Source: Opitutia bacterium UBA7876 (GTDB taxonomy: Bacteria; Verrucomicrobiota; Verrucomicrobiia; Opitutales; Seribacteraceae). From it: 64,000 nt of DNA. The notes beneath the pieces were generated by a model. That model was given only the letters and a program-made list of their open reading frames with translations, was not told where the DNA came from and did not search any database. Where the stretch lies: assembly GCA_002500665.1 (NCBI GenBank), contig DLRY01000100.1, forward strand, positions 1-64,000, written 5' to 3'. Both the position numbers and the translations under genes were made by a program. Positions 17,514-26,016 of the stretch are shown here, piece by piece. Position 1 is the stretch's first letter. Each line of letters begins with the position of its first letter.

Positions 17514-18841
17514 GTCAGGATTTCCTTCAGGGGCCCTGTTCCGGAGTCGAACTTGGCGGCCAATTGCTCCGACATGTTGAAGCGGTCGCACTCGACGCCG
17601 GAAGCACGCAGGATGGAGGCGTACAGGGCATTGATCGGGCGTTTGCCGTCCAGTTGGGTAAAGCAACCCGTCTTGAAGGCCCCGTCGTAGTTGCCTAGCA
17701 GGATCACGGGCCAGTTCTTGCCCGAGGTATGCTGATAGTCGGCATTGTTACTGGTGTAGACGATCAAAGTGTTGTCCATCATGGTGCCGCTGCCCTCGGG
17801 CACGCTGTCGAGTTCTTCCATGAGCTTGACCAGCATACGGCTGTTGTACTGGCGGATCTTGACCCAGATCGGGTTGTTCGGCTGTTTCATGTGGCCCAGG
17901 TTGTGCCCCTGTTGCTCGACCCCCAACCCCTTCCAGGCTCCAAAGATTTCACCTCGGCCCGAGCCTATGGTGAGTACGCTGGTTATGCCGGACTTGAGAG
18001 CCGAGATGCCAAGGTCCAAAATACGATCGTGCCAGTCGGTCTCGTACTCGGGGTTGGCGTACCCGTCATCCACCTCCGGGGCGAACTTGCGCAGGTGGGC
18101 GGAGACGCTTCCCAGGCGGTCCCGCAATACGTTGATGTCGTTGAAGCCCTGAACGTACTGACCGTAGCGCTGCTTGTCGGACTCCGGAAGACCGTTCCCC
18201 TTGGACCGGGCCAGCAACTCGATCCGGTCGAACATGCCGGAACGGGCCTCGTGCTGCTTGCGGATATCACCCTCCGAAATACCGCCGTAAAGCATCTCGT
18301 AGAGATGATTCGGGTTGGAATGCATGAAAATGGGCTGTCCCGCCCCACTGGCCGAAAGGTTGGCCACGGTCGGCTTGGCCTTCATGTTCTCGATCGAGTC
18401 CATGCCGACGCACAAGTGCGGCAGAAGGGTCTCGGGAAGAACCTTGCTCAATTCATAATCAATGGTGGAAGCGCTGGGCGCCACGCCGTCACCGCCGCGG
18501 TAGCCACCCAAGGCCCCGAAGAAAGGACTGTGGGACGGACTCGTATGGGTTCCGTGCAAGCCGTTTATAATCTGCATGCGCTCCTTGTAAGGCTCCAGGG
18601 CCTCAATGGGCTCGGGTAGTTTTGCCTTGGCCAGGGAACCGCTGTTCTTCATGCCGGCGGGAATGGCCGTGGCGGGATCAAAACCCTGGTTCTGCAAAAA
18701 GAAGATGACCCGCTTGGGCGCGGAACCAACCCGCGGCGCGGCATGGGCCAAGCCAGGGGCAAGACCACCTCCGAGGGCGGCGCCGAAACCGGCCGCCACT
18801 CCTTGAAGCATTTTTCTTCGATCCAAGTGCATGTTAGACAA
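17510..18841 (-). CDS. DUF1552 family exported protein
   Basis: 443 residues with a leader of the twin-arginine kind (LDRRKMLQGVAAGFGAALGG), though the motif is weaker than in the other copies. Family landmarks are present but more diverged than in the tandem pair: HTSPSHSPFFGALGGYRGGDG, SIENMKAKPTVANLSASGAG, and GRGEIFGAWKGLGVEQQGH in place of the MIGPERW strand. It is the first gene of a two-gene unit with the DUF1592 protein that follows with an ATGA overlap. The upstream 153 bases separate it from the divergent tctC-like gene and contain a perfect 16-base palindrome. The role is unknown; the genome pairs it with a dihaem protein. Confidence 0.9.
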   Translation of the reverse strand: MSNMHLDRRKMLQGVAAGFGAALGGGLAPGLAHAAPRVGSAPKRVIFFLQNQGFDPATAIPAGMKNSGSLAKAKLPEPIEALEPYKERMQIINGLHGTHTSPSHSPFFGALGGYRGGDGVAPSASTIDYELSKVLPETLLPHLCVGMDSIENMKAKPTVANLSASGAGQPIFMHSNPNHLYEMLYGGISEGDIRKQHEARSGMFDRIELLARSKGNGLPESDKQRYGQYVQGFNDINVLRDRLGSVSAHLRKFAPEVDDGYANPEYETDWHDRILDLGISALKSGITSVLTIGSGRGEIFGAWKGLGVEQQGHNLGHMKQPNNPIWVKIRQYNSRMLVKLMEELDSVPEGSGTMMDNTLIVYTSNNADYQHTSGKNWPVILLGNYDGAFKTGCFTQLDGKRPINALYASILRASGVECDRFNMSEQLAAKFDSGTGPLKEILT

Positions 18842-18905
18842 TAAACAAAATAGACTGTTTTAGCCTCGGTTGGCGATATTTTTTGGTAATTATTGATAAA
18901 ATATA

Positions 18906-18921
18906 GATTCGGGCCCGAATC
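18906..18921. promoter_or_regulatory. Perfect 16-base palindrome in a divergent intergenic region
   Basis: GATTCGGGCCCGAATC is its own reverse complement with no mismatch. It lies between the divergent DUF1552 gene (start 18841) and the Tct binding-protein gene (start 18995 or 19019), next to an AT-rich stretch at 18875-18905 that could hold promoter elements. Shorter GGCGAT / ATCGCC arms at 18872-18877 and 18919-18924 flank it. The position suggests an operator for a dimeric regulator that acts on one or both genes. No regulator gene is present nearby. Confidence 0.5.
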
Positions 18922-19018
18922 GCCCTCCAATCGCTTGAACAGTCCTTGATCTTGAGGCTTTCCTCCACAAGCGAGTCCCGCTAATACTGGAAGCATGCCC
19001 GCCACCCGTTTATCAAGC

Positions 19019-20050
19019 ATGAGAATCCTTGCCGCTTTGGCCTTGGGGATTTGGGCCATCCTTCTGTCTTTTTTCCCCGCTATGGGCAAGTTTCCCGAGA
19101 AACCCATTACGGTGATCGTTCCCTTTGCGGCAGGCGGAGGAAGCGACGTCTTCGTGCGCATTTTCCAGGAGGCCATCCGTAAGAACGGGCTTTGCCCCCA
19201 ACCACTAGTGGTAAAGAACGTGGCGGGAGCCGGAGGAACAATCGGAAGCCGGGCGGCTCGCGAAGCGGAACCGGATGGTCACGTCATCCTTTGCCTCCAT
19301 GACGGCATCTACACCGCCCAGCACTATGGCAACGCCGACTGGGGTCCGGCGGACTTCGAGCCCATTGCCGCCACTGGGCGCAGTGGCGTGGTCGTGGCGG
19401 TTAGCCAAGACTCACCCTACGACTCCCTGGACGACCTTATGAAGGAGGCCGTCAGGAGGCCTTATCAGCTCGTGTTCGGCACCAACCTCGGGGCTCCCAA
19501 CCACTATTCAGCCCTTTTCCTCCAGGAAGGAAAACCGGGAGCCAAATTCCGCTTCACCCAAACTGGCGGCGGGGCCAAGCGACTCGCCCAACTGAAGGGA
19601 GGGCACGTCGACCTGACCGGGTTCTCCATCGCCGAGTACGAGCAGTTCAAGGCTGCCGGTATCAAGGCTCTCGCTACCCTCAGCCAGAAGCGGGAACCTT
19701 CTTTTCCTGCCTTGCCCACGGCCAAGGAGCAGGGCGTGGACGCGGTGCACGGATTGATGCAATTCTGGTGGGCGCCCAAGGGCACACCTGCCGACAGGCT
19801 CGTCTACCTCGAAAACCTCCTTCGTCAAGCCATGGAGACGGATATGGTAAGGGAGCGCCTCGCCAACCTCCACATGGACCCGGTGCTGCAAGCCGGGGAA
19901 ACGCTTCTAGAGACCGTCGCGAGACGAAGCGCCGACCTGGAAGGCATCAGCATCGAGAAACCGACTCCCCTTCCGCCTCTGCAATGGATGATCCTCGGAG
20001 TCGTGGGGGTTTGCGCCATACTGGTTTGGAGGGAAGGGAAGAACGCATGA
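19019..20050 (+). CDS. tctC: TctC/Bug-type substrate-binding protein with C-terminal membrane anchor
   Basis: 343 residues from the ATG at 19019 (MRILAALALGIWAILLSFFPAMG gives a signal peptide); an ATG at 18995 would add eight residues. KPITVIVPFAAGGGSDVFVR and NVAGAGGTIGSR are the standard opening of Bug-family binding proteins, and FTQTGGGAKRLAQLKGGHVD is the second-lobe signature. The family captures carboxylates in the periplasm for TctAB permeases. Oddly, the chain ends with a hydrophobic span (about 322-338, WMILGVVGVCAILVW) and a positively charged tail, so it is likely tethered to the membrane; usual TctC proteins are soluble or lipidated. It overlaps tctA by ATGA. No tctB is present. 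Confidence 0.9.
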   Translation: MRILAALALGIWAILLSFFPAMGKFPEKPITVIVPFAAGGGSDVFVRIFQEAIRKNGLCPQPLVVKNVAGAGGTIGSRAAREAEPDGHVILCLHDGIYTAQHYGNADWGPADFEPIAATGRSGVVVAVSQDSPYDSLDDLMKEAVRRPYQLVFGTNLGAPNHYSALFLQEGKPGAKFRFTQTGGGAKRLAQLKGGHVDLTGFSIAEYEQFKAAGIKALATLSQKREPSFPALPTAKEQGVDAVHGLMQFWWAPKGTPADRLVYLENLLRQAMETDMVRERLANLHMDPVLQAGETLLETVARRSADLEGISIEKPTPLPPLQWMILGVVGVCAILVWREGKNA

Positions 20051-21498
20051 TCGAACTTTTTTCCGACCCCTTGATTCTTGGTCTCGTTCTCCTCGGTACG
20101 GTTCTGGGTATAACGGTCGGGGCGATTCCCGGACTGACGGGAACCATGTTGATCGCCCTCTCCCTCCCCCTGACTTTTTCCATGGAACCGGTTGCCGGGC
20201 TGGTCCTTTTGGTCGCCATGTACGTCGGAGCGGTTAGCGGAGGGCTGATCAGCGCCACCCTGTTGCGCATGCCGGGCACTCCGGCCGCCGTTATGACCAC
20301 GCTCGACGGGTACCCCATGGCGGCATCGGGAAGACCGGGCCGGGCTCTCGGCCTCGGGGTCGGAGCCTCGCTGGCTGGAGGACTGGTCTCCTGGGTCGCT
20401 CTTTGGCAGTTATCCGAGCCGATGGCCGACTGGTCGACCAAACTAGGGCCCTTCGAGCTTTTTTCCCTCGTTGTTCTGGCCCTCGCCATGCTTGCCGGGG
20501 TCGGGGATTCCACCCGGGCCCGCGGTTTGCTCGCCGGTAGCCTGGGTGTATTGGTAGCCATGCCCGGCATGCACCCCGCAACCGGTGAACTCAGGTGGAC
20601 CTTTGGAATGACTTCCATGAACGAGGGCTTCAGGCTCATTCCCGTCCTAATCGGGATGTTCGCCATCGGCAAGATCCTCGACGACCTGGCGGGCAAGGGG
20701 GGGGAAGTGGAAAAAGTCTCGGGTGGCGACTCGGCCTGGATTCCCCTGGTCCAATGGAGGAGGCACTTGGGTAACTTGATCCGGTCCTCGGGAATCGGCA
20801 CCCTCATCGGGATCTTGCCCGGCGTAGGGGCCAACATCGGTTCGCTCGCCGCCTACATGGCGGCCAAAAGGGCCTCCGGCCAACCCGAAAAGTTCGGCAA
20901 GGGAAGCGAGGAGGGAATCGTAGCCTCGGAAGCGGCCAATAACGCTACCGTAGGAGGGGCCCTCATTCCCTTGATCGCACTTGGCGTTCCCGGTAGCGTG
21001 ATCGGGGCCGTCCTGCTCGGAGCCTTGATCGTCCATGGCCTGCAACCGGGCCCTCTCCTCTTCCGGCAAAACCCCGAGGCCGTGCACGCCATCATAGGGA
21101 CCGTTCTGGCGGCCAACGTCATGATGTATCTCCTCATGCTCGGAGGAGCTCGCTGGATCGCCAGGCTGTCTGCCGTTTCCAAGGTCATCCTTTTCCCCCT
21201 CGTCACGGCTTGCTGCATCTGGGGAGCCTACGCCCTCAATGGCCTCTGGTTCGACGTCGGGGTCATGCTGGTTTTCGGTGTGGTAGGCTGGCGCATGGAG
21301 AAGGCAAGGTTGCCGCTCGCCGCCTTCGTGATCGGCTTCGTTCTGGCCCCCGTGGCGGAGGAAAACCTTTGCGCCGGGCTGATGGCCAGCGGAGGCAGTT
21401 ACGCCCCGCTGATCACCCGGCCCATCTCCCTTGGCTTTCTGGCCATCGCCGCCATCCTTCTCTTCAGGAAAAAGAAAGGGTCGGCAAACAAGCCGTAA
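20047..21498 (+). CDS. tctA: TctA-type large permease subunit of a tripartite tricarboxylate transporter
   Basis: 483 residues, started at ATG 20047, which overlaps the binding-protein stop (ATGA); the longer open frame back to 19768 runs through tctC in another phase. The fold has about ten to twelve membrane spans with the family signatures GAIPGLTGTMLIALSLPLTF near the start, SATLLRMPGTPAAVMTTLDG, GILPGVGANIGSLAAYMAAK in the middle and ATVGGALIPLIALGVPGS. It works with a TctC protein, and normally a small TctB, to take up carboxylates using an ion gradient. TctB is absent here. The next gene, 19 bases on, is a sulfatase without an export signal. Confidence 0.93.
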   Translation: MIELFSDPLILGLVLLGTVLGITVGAIPGLTGTMLIALSLPLTFSMEPVAGLVLLVAMYVGAVSGGLISATLLRMPGTPAAVMTTLDGYPMAASGRPGRALGLGVGASLAGGLVSWVALWQLSEPMADWSTKLGPFELFSLVVLALAMLAGVGDSTRARGLLAGSLGVLVAMPGMHPATGELRWTFGMTSMNEGFRLIPVLIGMFAIGKILDDLAGKGGEVEKVSGGDSAWIPLVQWRRHLGNLIRSSGIGTLIGILPGVGANIGSLAAYMAAKRASGQPEKFGKGSEEGIVASEAANNATVGGALIPLIALGVPGSVIGAVLLGALIVHGLQPGPLLFRQNPEAVHAIIGTVLAANVMMYLLMLGGARWIARLSAVSKVILFPLVTACCIWGAYALNGLWFDVGVMLVFGVVGWRMEKARLPLAAFVIGFVLAPVAEENLCAGLMASGGSYAPLITRPISLGFLAIAAILLFRKKKGSANKP

Positions 21499-21517
21499 GC
21501 AACTAAGAATTCCCAAG

Positions 21518-22915
21518 ATGAGCGAACGTCCGAACATTCTGTGGTACTGCACCGACCAACAACGCTTCGATACGATTGGAGCCTTGGGAAACCCACACGT
21601 ACGGACACCGGTTTTGGATTCGCTCGTCAGGGAAGGCGTGTCCTTTACCCACACCTACTGCCAAAGCCCCATCTGCACGCCCAGTCGGGCAAGCTTCATG
21701 AGCGGACTTTATCCAAGCCGCGTCCACAACACACGCAACGGGAACGAGAGCTTCCCCGACTGGCCTCCAGTAATCAGCAAGCTGATTGCGGAAGCCGGCT
21801 ATGATTGCGGAATGATCGGGAAATTTCACTTGCAGAGCTCGGGCAAGCGAACCGAACCGAGAATCGACGATGGGTTCCGCTACTGGAAGTTCAGCCACGC
21901 TCCCCGGGACGACTGGGAGGAAGGACACGACTACGCCGACTGGGTGCGCGAACGAGGTGGCGAGCTGAACGCTCTACGGGAAAGCGAAGACCGGGTTCCC
22001 ACCGAACTGCACCAGACGACATGGGCATCCGAGCGGGCCATTGAATTCATTAGGGAGGAAAGGGAGGAACCCTGGTTGCTCAACGTCAACGTCTACGATC
22101 CGCACCCGCCCTTTACCCCTCCCAAAAGCTATGCCGAACAGTTCGATCCGGAAAAGATGCCCGGCCCTCATTTCAAGAAGAGCGACTTGGACGCCCAAGC
22201 CAAACTCGCGGATTGCGATTTCCAGGATGAAGTCCGTACGCCCGAAGAACACGACGCCAAAGGGGCTCAAGCTCGCTACTACGCCATGATCGCCCAGATC
22301 GACGATCAGTTCGGGCGCATCCTCCGAACCTTGGAAGAAACCGGCCAGCGGGAAAACACGGTGATCGTCTTCACCAGCGATCACGGCGAAACGCTCGGCG
22401 ACCACGGGCTCATGTACAAGGGTTGCCGCTTCTACGAAGGGCTGGTCCGGGTTCCCTTGATCTTTTCCTGGCCGGCCCATTTTCAAGGGAACAAGCAGAA
22501 TGAAGCCCTCGTTGAAATGATGGACTTGTCGGCCTCCCTTCTCGAGCTCGCAGGGGTTGAGCTACCCGATTATTTCCAGGGAAAAAGCCTTCTCCCCATA
22601 CTCTCCGGCGAATCGGACGGGGCAAGCCACCGAGAATTCGTCCGTTGCGAATATTTCGATGCCCTTGATGCTCACTTCACCGGTGGCAGCGGAACCTACG
22701 CAACCATGCACCGAACCAATCGGTACAAGCTCTGCGTCTACCACGGCAAGGGAGTCGGCGAATTGTTCGATCTTGAGAAAGATCCCTGGGAACACGAAAA
22801 CTTATGGGACGATCCCGACCATACCGGCTTGAAGAATCAATTGCTGGCGGAAAGCTTCGACGCCCACGTTCTGCTCACCACGGACGTGGGTTCGAGACGG
22901 ATCGCCCCGATGTAA
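21518..22915 (+). CDS. Sulfatase without signal peptide, probably cytoplasmic
   Basis: 465 residues from ATG 21518. The sulfatase fold begins at once (MSERPNILWYCTDQQRFDTIG) with no hydrophobic leader, unlike the other six sulfatases of this window. The formylglycine motif is C-T-P-S-R at 53-57, Asp13 is a likely metal ligand, and FTSDHGETLGDHG supplies the rest of the site. The overall style resembles choline-sulfatase and related S1 sulfatases. It follows tctA by 19 bases, so it is probably co-transcribed with the transporter; the simplest reading is uptake of a small sulfated acid followed by desulfation in the cytoplasm. The earlier open frame from 21431 overlaps tctA and is not used. Confidence 0.9.
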   Translation: MSERPNILWYCTDQQRFDTIGALGNPHVRTPVLDSLVREGVSFTHTYCQSPICTPSRASFMSGLYPSRVHNTRNGNESFPDWPPVISKLIAEAGYDCGMIGKFHLQSSGKRTEPRIDDGFRYWKFSHAPRDDWEEGHDYADWVRERGGELNALRESEDRVPTELHQTTWASERAIEFIREEREEPWLLNVNVYDPHPPFTPPKSYAEQFDPEKMPGPHFKKSDLDAQAKLADCDFQDEVRTPEEHDAKGAQARYYAMIAQIDDQFGRILRTLEETGQRENTVIVFTSDHGETLGDHGLMYKGCRFYEGLVRVPLIFSWPAHFQGNKQNEALVEMMDLSASLLELAGVELPDYFQGKSLLPILSGESDGASHREFVRCEYFDALDAHFTGGSGTYATMHRTNRYKLCVYHGKGVGELFDLEKDPWEHENLWDDPDHTGLKNQLLAESFDAHVLLTTDVGSRRIAPM

Positions 22916-22929
22916 CAGGTGCGGGGGGA

Positions 22930-23877
22930 TCAATCGAGCCCGTAGAATTTGAGGGCATTCTCACGGAATAGCTTTCCGTGAACATCCGGATCGAAGTAGC
23001 TTTGGATCACGTTGAGTTGCTCGGAATAACTCCCTCCGCGGTCGGTCACCGGCCAATTGCTTCCGTAAACGATCCGATCCTCCCCAAAGGCCTCGAAAAC
23101 GACCTTGAACACCGGAGAGTAAAAGGACTGATCCTTGGGCGGAGGCTTGACTCCTGAACGCTGAAAAATTCCGCTCACTTTGCAGTATACGTTCTTATGG
23201 ACGGCCGCTTTTTCAATGGATTGCTTCCAGTCCGGGTCGAACGGATCACGGGTGATGGACAAGCCGCCCAAATGGTTGATCATGATCTTCAGACCGGGCA
23301 GGCGCTTGGCGACTTCGGTGACTTCATCGATCGTGAAATTGTGGATGAGCACGTCGAGGGTCAGTCCTTTTTTCGCAAGCAAGCCCAAGTCCCGCCAAAC
23401 CGCATCGGTAAAGAATCCGTCTCCTCCCGGGCGGTCCCTCATCCGGATACCCACGAAACGGGAATCCTTTGAGAAGCGCTCGAGCAAACCTGCAAACTCA
23501 TCCGTACCAATCGGCAAGCTGCCTACCAAGGCCAGGTAACGCTCTGGGTTGCGCTTCACCAAATCGAGCACCCATTGGTTGTCCTCCACCCGGCTGCTCG
23601 CTTCCACGATCACGGTGGACGGAATGCCTTCCCGGTCCGCCACTTCGTCGAAGTGCTCGGCCAGAACCGGACGGTACAAGACCTTGTCGGTAACCGGAGG
23701 CCAATCCACGCCCTCGGATCGGTTGGTATCGTACAAGTGGATGTGAGTATCGATTACTCCCACATGCTGCAGGGGACGCTCAGGCGGCATGGTACAACAG
23801 CTTGACAAGAAGAGGGCCCCGGCAAGGGAAACCAGGGACCACCCAAAGATAGAGGGCGCTTTCACAAGACCCTTCAT
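22930..23877 (-). CDS. Lipoprotein amidohydrolase (amidohydrolase_2, COG3618-like)
   Basis: 315 residues. Residues 22-27 contain a lipobox (L-S-S-C, Cys27), so it should be a lipoprotein. The TIM-barrel begins with DTHIHLYD at 43-50, whose two histidines are metal ligands, followed by FVGIRMRD and NHLGG. At the last strand the sequence is YGSNWPV (271-277), with Asn274 where many relatives have the Asp of GSDWP. Family members hydrolyse sugar lactones, for example L-rhamnono- or L-fucono-lactone, or decarboxylate aromatic acids. The start overlaps the stop of the oxidoreductase gene by one base (TGATG), which suggests that an oxidised sugar lactone from that enzyme is its substrate. Confidence 0.88.
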   Translation of the reverse strand: MKGLVKAPSIFGWSLVSLAGALFLSSCCTMPPERPLQHVGVIDTHIHLYDTNRSEGVDWPPVTDKVLYRPVLAEHFDEVADREGIPSTVIVEASSRVEDNQWVLDLVKRNPERYLALVGSLPIGTDEFAGLLERFSKDSRFVGIRMRDRPGGDGFFTDAVWRDLGLLAKKGLTLDVLIHNFTIDEVTEVAKRLPGLKIMINHLGGLSITRDPFDPDWKQSIEKAAVHKNVYCKVSGIFQRSGVKPPPKDQSFYSPVFKVVFEAFGEDRIVYGSNWPVTDRGGSYSEQLNVIQSYFDPDVHGKLFRENALKFYGLD

Positions 23878-25208
23878 CAGCCCAGCTTCCAGCCCTTGCG
23901 GTAGGTACGCCCAAGATACTTCTCAGCCTCCGGGGCGTTGGGGATCTTCATGTTCTTGGCATCCCACTTCAATTTCTTTTGGGCCCGGTAGGCGACGTTG
24001 CCCAGGTGATTGGCCTCGGTAAGCGGACCGGCATAGGCAAAGTTGCACAACGCTTCGGGGCCTTCTCCCTTGCAGGCGCGAATCCATTCGGCCATCTGCC
24101 CCGGGGAAGGTTCGATCCATTGTTTGGGTCTCTCGAAATTCTTGAACTTATCCTCGGGGAGAAGCGCGTGTTTACCGTAATCGGAAATGACCATGCCCTT
24201 CTCTCCGATGAAAAGGGTTGCATCGTTCCACTGAGGAATCTTCTTGTCGCGCCAGATCTTGGGCTTCTCGGTTCCTTGGTACCAGGTATGCTCGAGAGCC
24301 GGGTATCCGTCGCCACGGGCGGCAAAGGTATACTTTACGCTCATGGAGGCAGGCGCGATATCGTGATGCGGCTTGGGTCCCGTAAGCGGCTCGATTGTCA
24401 GGGGCGCGTCCAGCTTGAGGGCCCACCAGGGAAGGTCGTTTCGATGACTGCCCAAATCCGACATGGTACCGTTTCCGAAATCCCACCACCTATACCACTT
24501 GGGACCGGGAAAATAAACGTTGTTGAAAGGACGGTAGGGAGCGGGCCCGATCCACAAGTCCCAATCGAGAAACTCAGGCACGGGGTGCTCTTCCTTGGGG
24601 GTGTCGTCGGCGGGGCTCTTCCAACCCCATGCCCGGCTGACCCAGGTATGGGCTTCGCGAACCTCTCCGATGGCGCCCGACTGAATAAGTTCGACCACCC
24701 GCCGGAAATTGTTACCGGCATGAATCTGAGTGCCCATCTGGGTCTGGACGCCTGCCTTGGCCGCGGCCTCGGTAATGATCCGGCACTCGTGAACGTCCCG
24801 CGTAAGGGGCTTTTCGCAATAAACGTGCTTTCTCGCCTGCAAGGCCGGAAGGGTGGCAAAGGCGTGGGTATGCTCGGTCGTGGAAACGACCACTGCATCG
24901 AGGTCGTCGATCTTCTCGTAGAAATCGCGGAAGTCGACGTAGGTGCGGGCTCCCTTACACCAGGGAAAACGGGTTGCGCCGTCTAGGTTCTTCTTGTTTA
25001 CGTCGCAAAGGGAAACCACTTGCTCGCTTCGGCATCCCGCAACGTGACCACGGCCGCGGCCTCCTACGCCTATGAGGCCGACCGCCAATTTGCCATTGGG
25101 CGACTTGGACTCGGTGATGGCCGGGAACCCCAGAACGGCGGAAGAAACGGCTGCCCCCCTGACGAAGGTACGGCGGCTTAAGGACGAGGTAGGGGGGTGA
25201 TCATTCAT
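23877..25208 (-). CDS. Tat-exported Gfo/Idh/MocA family oxidoreductase
   Basis: 443 residues. A twin-arginine signal (LSRRTFVRGAAVSSAVLG, 10-27) precedes a Rossmann fold with GVGGRG at 47-52. The EKP motif at 132-134 (YCEKPLT) contains the lysine typical of the family. The C-terminal half has the two-domain alpha/beta shape and long loops (WWDFGNGTMSDLGSHRNDLP) common in exported PVC members. These enzymes hold NAD(P) and oxidise or reduce sugars, several at C3; export through Tat implies that the cofactor is bound before transport. It is coupled to the lipoprotein amidohydrolase by TGATG. The two may act in sequence at the outer face of the inner membrane. Confidence 0.93.
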   Translation of the reverse strand: MNDHPPTSSLSRRTFVRGAAVSSAVLGFPAITESKSPNGKLAVGLIGVGGRGRGHVAGCRSEQVVSLCDVNKKNLDGATRFPWCKGARTYVDFRDFYEKIDDLDAVVVSTTEHTHAFATLPALQARKHVYCEKPLTRDVHECRIITEAAAKAGVQTQMGTQIHAGNNFRRVVELIQSGAIGEVREAHTWVSRAWGWKSPADDTPKEEHPVPEFLDWDLWIGPAPYRPFNNVYFPGPKWYRWWDFGNGTMSDLGSHRNDLPWWALKLDAPLTIEPLTGPKPHHDIAPASMSVKYTFAARGDGYPALEHTWYQGTEKPKIWRDKKIPQWNDATLFIGEKGMVISDYGKHALLPEDKFKNFERPKQWIEPSPGQMAEWIRACKGEGPEALCNFAYAGPLTEANHLGNVAYRAQKKLKWDAKNMKIPNAPEAEKYLGRTYRKGWKLG

Positions 25209-25346
25209 GGCAAACTAATTGGTGTTCGTTTTTGCGGGTTAATATGTTTTTGATGCACCCATTTTTTGGGCGATGCAACCGTTCATTTGGAATCTTTGGG
25301 TTTTTCGTGGACGTATGGATGGAAAAAATGCCCCTGTTTTCAAAAT

Positions 25347-26000
25347 CTACAAGGAGAGGGCTTGGGAGATTTCCTTGGCCACGGCTTGGCCGATTTTCCT
25401 CGAACCTTCGGACGTGTAGTGGACGTCGCCGGGCTTGACGAATAGTTCGGAGGGGAAACCATCGGTCAGGGAATTCAGGTCGTTAATCCGGATGCCGTGT
25501 TTCTTCATTACGCGGGTGGCCGCCTCATTGTACTTGTCGTCGTCACCCACCCTGCGCCCCGCCTCGCCTTGCGGGACGGTAGAAGTGTGAGCCCAGATCA
25601 GTTTTGCCTTCGTCTCCTTCAAACGGGTGACCAGTTCATCCAAATTGTTTTCGTATTGCTCGAGGGAGGTCGTGAGGGTTCCGCGTTTCTTGTCCCGGCG
25701 CCCCTGCTCCTTGGACTGAGGGTGGCGGTAACACAGGTCCCACAGGCCCCAGTTGAAATGAATGACGTCCCATTGCGTGTTACCGACCCAGCGATCCAGC
25801 ATTTTAAGACCCGTCCCGGTGTGCTGGGCATTCCCCCGGTGATGGATGACTTGAACCTTTCCCTTGAGAGCGGCCACGACATGCGGCGTATAGCCAATCG
25901 AAATGGAATCGCCGATGAGCAGGGCCTTGGGCAAATCCTTGGCCCAGAGGGCAGTGGACAGGACCAACGCGAACGGAAAAAAGAGAAGCTTGCGATTCAT
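25347..26000 (-). CDS. Exported SGNH/GDSL-type esterase
   Basis: 217 residues from ATG 26000, chosen because MNRKLLFFPFALVLSTALWA is a signal peptide and the gap to the upstream stop is then 16 bases. Block I is GDSISIG at 30-36 with nucleophile Ser32, HFNWGLWDL at 81-89 provides the oxyanion Asn83, and PGDVHYT near 190-196 holds the catalytic Asp/His. These enzymes remove acyl groups from sugars. The WDVIHFNWGLWDL block is close to the one in the cut esterase at the left edge of the window, so they belong to the same PVC subfamily. It is the last gene of a three-gene unit behind a sulfatase and a small exported protein. Confidence 0.9.
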   Translation of the reverse strand: MNRKLLFFPFALVLSTALWAKDLPKALLIGDSISIGYTPHVVAALKGKVQVIHHRGNAQHTGTGLKMLDRWVGNTQWDVIHFNWGLWDLCYRHPQSKEQGRRDKKRGTLTTSLEQYENNLDELVTRLKETKAKLIWAHTSTVPQGEAGRRVGDDDKYNEAATRVMKKHGIRINDLNSLTDGFPSELFVKPGDVHYTSEGSRKIGQAVAKEISQALSL

Positions 26001-26016
26001 AATGGGAAGGGTCGGG

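Noticed and set aside
17514..17666. Upstream extension of the DUF1592 frame
   Set aside because: The extra 51 residues overlap the DUF1552 gene and hide a perfect signal peptide.
19768..20046. Upstream extension of the tctA frame
   Set aside because: It runs through tctC in another phase; the ATG at 20047 with ATGA overlap gives the correct TctA N-terminus.
25209..25346. Possible small RNA or terminator in the AT-rich gap
   Set aside because: Only a four-base CCCA/TGGG stem was found; nothing that can be supported.
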